Positions 60,622 through 64,000 of a stretch of 64,000 nt of DNA are shown piece after piece. Position 1 is the stretch's first letter. Each line of letters begins with the position of its first letter. A program made the position numbers and the translations under genes. The stretch lies in the NCBI GenBank assembly GCA_035765775.1, contig DASTWV010000028.1:1-64000 (forward strand), given 5' to 3'. The notes under the pieces were generated by a model. The model did not search any database, was not told the origin of the DNA, and saw only the letters and a program-made list of their open reading frames with translations. The DNA is from Actinomycetota bacterium (GTDB lineage: Bacteria > Actinomycetota > CADDZG01 > JAHWKV01 > JAOPZY01).

Positions 60622-61053
60622 CCCATCCGACGCGCCGCCCGCACCGGCCCGTGGGTACGGCGATCTAAAAACCGGCGCTGCGCGTCCCCGACGTCCAACT
60701 CAGGAGGTATTCGCAGAGTTTCCCGGTCTTTGACCGCCGCCCGGGAGGGGGCTTCGACGACGGCACGGGAACCACCACCAGCTCGCTCGGCATCGCTTCG
60801 ATCGCCCCAGTAACCCATGCCTTCGCGCAAAGCTTGACTCCTCGAGCCCCAGTAGCAGTCCGCTTATCCAGCGGCTGAGGACGGCGCCAGGATCCCCGGG
60901 CCGCCCCGCTTCTTAAGCCTGGCCCCGCTCGATGTGTCGCACTTCTGCGATTGGGTAGGGCCCAAGAAGAGATACTCCCCCGAGCGACCGACTCGGGTTC
61001 CGGACCGATCTCCGGTGGATGAAGGAATGGGCCGGAGAAGAGAGGAGGGTCCC
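60622..61053. other. Intergenic stretch, 430 bases, no gene assigned
   Basis: No protein-like frame was found. The region ends with a clear GAGAGGAGGGTCCC ribosome-binding site for the next gene. It may contain that gene's promoter. Confidence 0.4.
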
Positions 61054-61344
61054 ATGATCCAGGTTTCAGAGAGGGCGACGAGTGTCCTCAACGAACTCCG
61101 GGAGGCACAGGACATTCCGGGGACCTATGGCGTTCGGTTCTATCAGCAGGTGGACGAGGACGGCTCCGCCGCCGTGGCCATTTCCCTTGCGCAGGCCCCG
61201 GCGCAGGGCGACCAGGTCGTGATGGAGCGGGAGCTTCCCGTCTTCGTCGCCCCCGATGTGGCGGCTGAGATTAGCGAAGCTGTGCTGGACGTCGAGGGCG
61301 AGGCTCCGAGGCAGCGCTTCGTCATCCTGACGCCCTCGGCATAG
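61054..61344 (+). CDS. HesB/IscA-like fold protein lacking cysteines
   Basis: A 96-residue protein from ATG 61054 after GAGAGGAGGGTCCC. The fold is recognisable from IQVSERATSVLNELREAQDIPGTYGVRFYQQVDEDGSAAVAISLAQAPAQGDQVVMERELPVFVAPDVAAEISEAVLDVEGEAPRQRFVIL, the HesB/IscA A-type carrier arrangement. However, there is no cysteine at all, and A-type proteins normally need three for cluster binding. It is therefore probably not a cluster carrier and may be a regulatory or scaffold derivative. Confidence 0.82.
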   Translation: MIQVSERATSVLNELREAQDIPGTYGVRFYQQVDEDGSAAVAISLAQAPAQGDQVVMERELPVFVAPDVAAEISEAVLDVEGEAPRQRFVILTPSA

Positions 61345-62297
61345 GGCCAAGGCAAGCCCGGATGCTACGTCGTCCAGGCGCTCGGCCAGGGCCTGGCGCG
61401 TTTGTCCTACCTGGACGAGGCCGGAGGCCTCCATCAACGTCCTCCCCGGCGTTGTTCAGGACGGGTGTCAGCGTGAGGGGGCGCCTGGAGCGACACTGCG
61501 CCGGCGCGGTGCGCTGGTTGGTGGAGTCTCCGGCCTCGGCACCGCCCGCCTCGCGCGCTCTCGGCCTGGCGGCTTGATCGGGCGCCCTGGGCGGCGATTG
61601 GCCTCACCCTGGCCCTGATAACGCCGCCCCTCGATGTTGCTGTCCTGGTCGGGCAGCCGGCCGCACATGACTTCGGGTTCCACCCGGGAGCTCATTGGGC
61701 TCACGGCGATCTGGCCCGTACCCGGACCCCACACCACGACCGGCGCTGGGTGATCAACGCCGTTGCCCTCCGTCGTCCTCCGACCTTGGGACAAGGCCGC
61801 CGAAGCCGATGATCGCCGGACTACGCAAAAGATCTCCCCAGCCCAGTCTCAAGCTCGCGCATCATCACCTGCGCCGCCATCCAGGAGGAGAAGACGTGGA
61901 CCTCCCCGGGCTCGGGCGGCGTGTACCAGGACCAGGGGCTGAAAAACTGGGGTAAAGGCCTGCCGGCGGGGATGTACTCGTGGTTGGTCCAGGTCACCCT
62001 GTACGAGCCCTGTTTCCTGGACCCGGGGAAGTCCATGCCGATCGGCGTGACGGCCGGCACGGAGTTCACGGTGGGCCTCCTGCCGACCCGGTAACGGCCG
62101 TTGCCGCGCCTGGCGAAGCGTGCGGAGCTCGGGCGGACGTGATCACGGTTTTTCCGGCCGACCGCCGGTGCGTGCCGACGCCTGTCCCGGCGTCACAGGC
62201 ATTGGAGAATCATCCACCGGGTGTACCGCCATGCCTCCTCCGTGCCCGGGTTTGAGCGGCGGGGGCTCCAGCCTGGGTTGGTAGGATCCTCGACCGC
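61345..62297. other. 950 bases with one unusual start-less open frame
   Basis: No gene with a start codon was recognised. A plus-strand frame from 61813 to 62094 (93 codons) reads like a folded protein (ITCAAIQEEKTWTSPGSGGVYQDQGLKNW; AGMYSWLVQVTLYEPCFLDPGK) but has no plausible start except an internal GTG. It may be a truncated gene end. The remainder shows nothing. Confidence 0.4.
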
Positions 62298-63308
62298 ATG
62301 ACGACGACGGTCTATACGGACGGGGCCTGCATCGGGAATCCCGGTCCGGGCGGTTGGGCGTGGGCGATCCAAGACGGAGCGTACGCCAGCGGCGCCGCCC
62401 CCAACACGACGAATCAGCGGATGGAGCTGACAGCCAGCCTCGAAGCGATCCGGGCCATCGAAGGTCCCCTCCTCGTCATCAGTGATTCAAAGTACGTGGT
62501 CGACTGTTTCGGTCAGCGCTGGTACGACGGGTGGGAGCGCAGAGGCTGGACCACAGCGGGGAAGAAGCCGGTGGTCAATCAGGACCTCTGGCGGCCCCTG
62601 ATTGCGGAGTTCCACCGCCGGAAGGGCCAGGTGCGCTTTACGTGGGTGAAGGGCCACGCCGGCAACGCCATGAACGATGTCGTCGATCGTCTGGCCACCG
62701 AAGCCGCCGCGACCCAGGTCGGCCGGTCGGGCAGCGAGCCGCCGACCTCTCTGGGTCTGCCCGACCTTCCTCGCAGTCACCTCGGCCCATCCTCCAAGGT
62801 GGCCCTTCCCGAAGGGTGGAGGGTCGTTGTCCTCGGCCATCGCCCGCCGGAACTGGGCGGCTACGACCCGACGAACCCGGTGGCCGCAGACGTTCGGCGA
62901 CGGCTCGTCGACATCATCGGCGGGCTCGCGGCCATCCACCCCGACGTGCTCGTGGTCACCGGTCTCGGGCTCGGGGCCGAGCAGCTGGGCGCCGAGGCGG
63001 CCCTCGAAGCCGGCGTTCCCTACGCCGCCGTGCTCGCCTACCCCGACCCGGAGGCCCTGTGGCCGGCCGCGTCTCGGGCGATGTATTCCGACCTGGTCGC
63101 AGCGGCGCGAGCCACCGTCGTGCTCTCGCCCAAGAAGCCGGCCTCGAAGCAGGAGGCGGGCATGGGGATCGGGCGACGCAACGACTGGCTCATCGAGCGC
63201 GCCGATGCCGCGGTGGTCGTGTGGGACGGAAGGGATTCCCGCTTGGGCGCGACGGTCGCTGCGCTGCACCGCCTGGATCCCGGCGATCTCTGGATCGTCG
63301 AGCCGTAG
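62298..63308 (+). CDS. RNase HI fused to a SLOG (YspA-like) nucleotide-binding domain
   Basis: A 336-residue fusion from ATG 62298. Residues 1-140 are RNase HI: Asp8 in YTDGACIGNPGPGG, Glu43 in NQRMELTASLEAI, Asp63 in VISDSKYVVDCF and His120/Asp130 in VKGHAGNAMNDVVDRLATEAA; all catalytic acids are kept. From about residue 165 a Rossmann-like SLOG domain follows (RVVVLGHRPPELGGYDPTNPVAADVRRRLVDIIGGL; VVTGLGLGAEQLGAEAALEAGVPYAAVLAYPD; VVWDGRDSRLGATVAAL). SLOG domains bind or process nucleotide signals. It is adjacent to an Imm-5-like gene. Confidence 0.9.
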   Translation: MTTTVYTDGACIGNPGPGGWAWAIQDGAYASGAAPNTTNQRMELTASLEAIRAIEGPLLVISDSKYVVDCFGQRWYDGWERRGWTTAGKKPVVNQDLWRPLIAEFHRRKGQVRFTWVKGHAGNAMNDVVDRLATEAAATQVGRSGSEPPTSLGLPDLPRSHLGPSSKVALPEGWRVVVLGHRPPELGGYDPTNPVAADVRRRLVDIIGGLAAIHPDVLVVTGLGLGAEQLGAEAALEAGVPYAAVLAYPDPEALWPAASRAMYSDLVAAARATVVLSPKKPASKQEAGMGIGRRNDWLIERADAAVVVWDGRDSRLGATVAALHRLDPGDLWIVEP

Positions 63309-63363
63309 TAGCGGGCGCAATGAGGAGATGCGGTCGTCTCCATCGCCGGAGTCAGGAAGGCCC

Positions 63364-63879
63364 ATGATCCTCCCGAAGATCCGGGACCCTCGCTTCGTGA
63401 CGATCCGCCGCGGAGGCAGCCTCACCGATGCCGACCATCATCTCCTCGCCCTGTGGGCGGCATCGTGCGCGGAGCACGTCGTTGACCTCTTTGAGCTGGC
63501 TCGGCCGGGCGATGCCCGCCCGCGTCAGGCGATCGAGCACGCCCGGGCCTGGGCGCGGGGCGAGGTCACGATGACCCAGGCCCGGGCGGCGGGTGGCCAT
63601 GCGATGGGAGCGGCACGGGACCTGCGCGGAGCGCCGCGGCATGCCGCCTACGCTGCGGGTCAGGCCGGCGCCGTCGCCCACGTCGCCGCGCACGAGCTCG
63701 GTGCGGCCGCCTACGCGATCAAGGCCGCACGCGCTGCTGCGCCGGAAGGTGAGGCCGAAGCAGCCGGGCGACTCGAGTGCCAGTGGCAGCGTGACCAGCT
63801 CCCGGAGGCGATTCGCGAGCTCGTCCTTGACGACCAGCGGTTGCGCAACGACATCTGCTGGTCGGCGTTTGACTGCTGA
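63364..63879 (+). CDS. Imm-5-like putative immunity protein
   Basis: A 171-residue helical protein from ATG 63364. The family signature is visible in LTDADHHLLALWAASCAEHVVDLFELARPGDARPRQAIEHARAWARGEVTMTQARAAGGHAMGAARDLRGAPRHAAYAAGQAGAVAHVAAHELGAAAYAIKAARAAA, as in proteins annotated as Imm-5 'putative immunity protein'. No cognate toxin is seen in the window. It may be an orphan immunity gene, as is common. It lies 55 bases after the RNase H-SLOG gene. Confidence 0.8.
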   Translation: MILPKIRDPRFVTIRRGGSLTDADHHLLALWAASCAEHVVDLFELARPGDARPRQAIEHARAWARGEVTMTQARAAGGHAMGAARDLRGAPRHAAYAAGQAGAVAHVAAHELGAAAYAIKAARAAAPEGEAEAAGRLECQWQRDQLPEAIRELVLDDQRLRNDICWSAFDC

Positions 63880-64000
63880 GGGCAAAACGCATAGCGTGAC
63901 CTGAGTGGGCTCGCAAACCGGGGAAGGACCGTGTTTCTTCCCCTTCGGTCAACCCGTCCGCAGGGTCGAGCAGGCGGATCGCTCGCCCAAGCGGGCATTC

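Noticed and set aside
61054-61344. A conventional Fe-S carrier (IscA/ErpA)
   Set aside because: All three cluster-binding cysteines are missing.

Overview
The window is high-GC DNA with actinobacterial character. Supporting signs are frequent GTG starts, WXG100-type secreted proteins, HxlR, SCP2 and NarL-type regulators, DUF2293 and DUF1697 families, Phd/PIN toxin-antitoxin pairs and a sulfite-oxidase-like cytochrome fusion. A deep-branching actinobacterium (for example Acidimicrobiia-like) is a reasonable guess, but there is no marker gene to settle it. No rRNA, CRISPR array, phage or replication origin was seen. One tRNA gene, Arg(CCT), is present.

Layout. 0-9.5 kb: PPK2 kinase, a NarL-type two-component pair facing a three-gene ABC-2 exporter operon, an AlkZ-like protein and a GT87-like membrane glycosyltransferase. 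9.5-19.1 kb: DUF2293 protein, FAD oxidoreductase with a divergent HxlR-SCP2 regulator, TiaS-like protein, a duplicated hairpin element, AraC regulator, TrpB2, DUF1697, SDR and a Cys-rich protein. 19.2-22.3 kb: Phd/PIN pair, an unknown protein, then a lower-GC pair (STAS-GHKL protein plus STAS-like protein). 22.4-26 kb: complete osmoprotectant (OpuC-type) ABC operon closed by a long hairpin. 27-31 kb: secreted WXG-type polymorphic toxin with partner and putative immunity protein, YbjQ pair, an AGN/VQR-motif protein and a lipoprotein. 31.7-36.9 kb: SEC-C protein, TetR/MFS efflux operon with a readable promoter, second Phd/PIN pair. 37-39 kb: decayed envelope-sugar genes. 39-43 kb: second ABC exporter with its own histidine kinase and response regulator. 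43.3-44.5 kb: second AGN/VQR-motif protein and the tRNA.

44.7-58 kb is a mosaic of decayed genes (transposase, CydC-like ATPase, carboxymuconolactone decarboxylase, ferredoxin reductase) and intact genes that point to handling of oxidative, nitrosative or oxygen stress: DUF2249, MIP18, an NnrS-like membrane protein, an FMN-binding protein, OsmC, hemerythrin-DUF2249 and a Cys-containing winged-helix regulator. The DUF2249/MIP18 and hemerythrin promoters share a palindrome TTCTAG-N6-CTAGAA, and a weaker copy lies at the regulator's own start, which suggests a small autoregulated regulon. Next to it a BlaI-type repressor and M56 membrane protease face a cytochrome b/molybdopterin enzyme across an intergenic region full of CTCTAC/GTAGAG operators.

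61-64 kb: a cysteine-free HesB-like protein, an RNase HI-SLOG fusion and an Imm-5-like putative immunity protein. The most novel-looking units are the putative Fe-S regulon, the BlaI/M56-controlled Mo enzyme, the RNase H-SLOG fusion, the HxlR-SCP2-SCP2 fusion and the secreted toxin operon. All functional statements come from reading sequence motifs; no database search was run.
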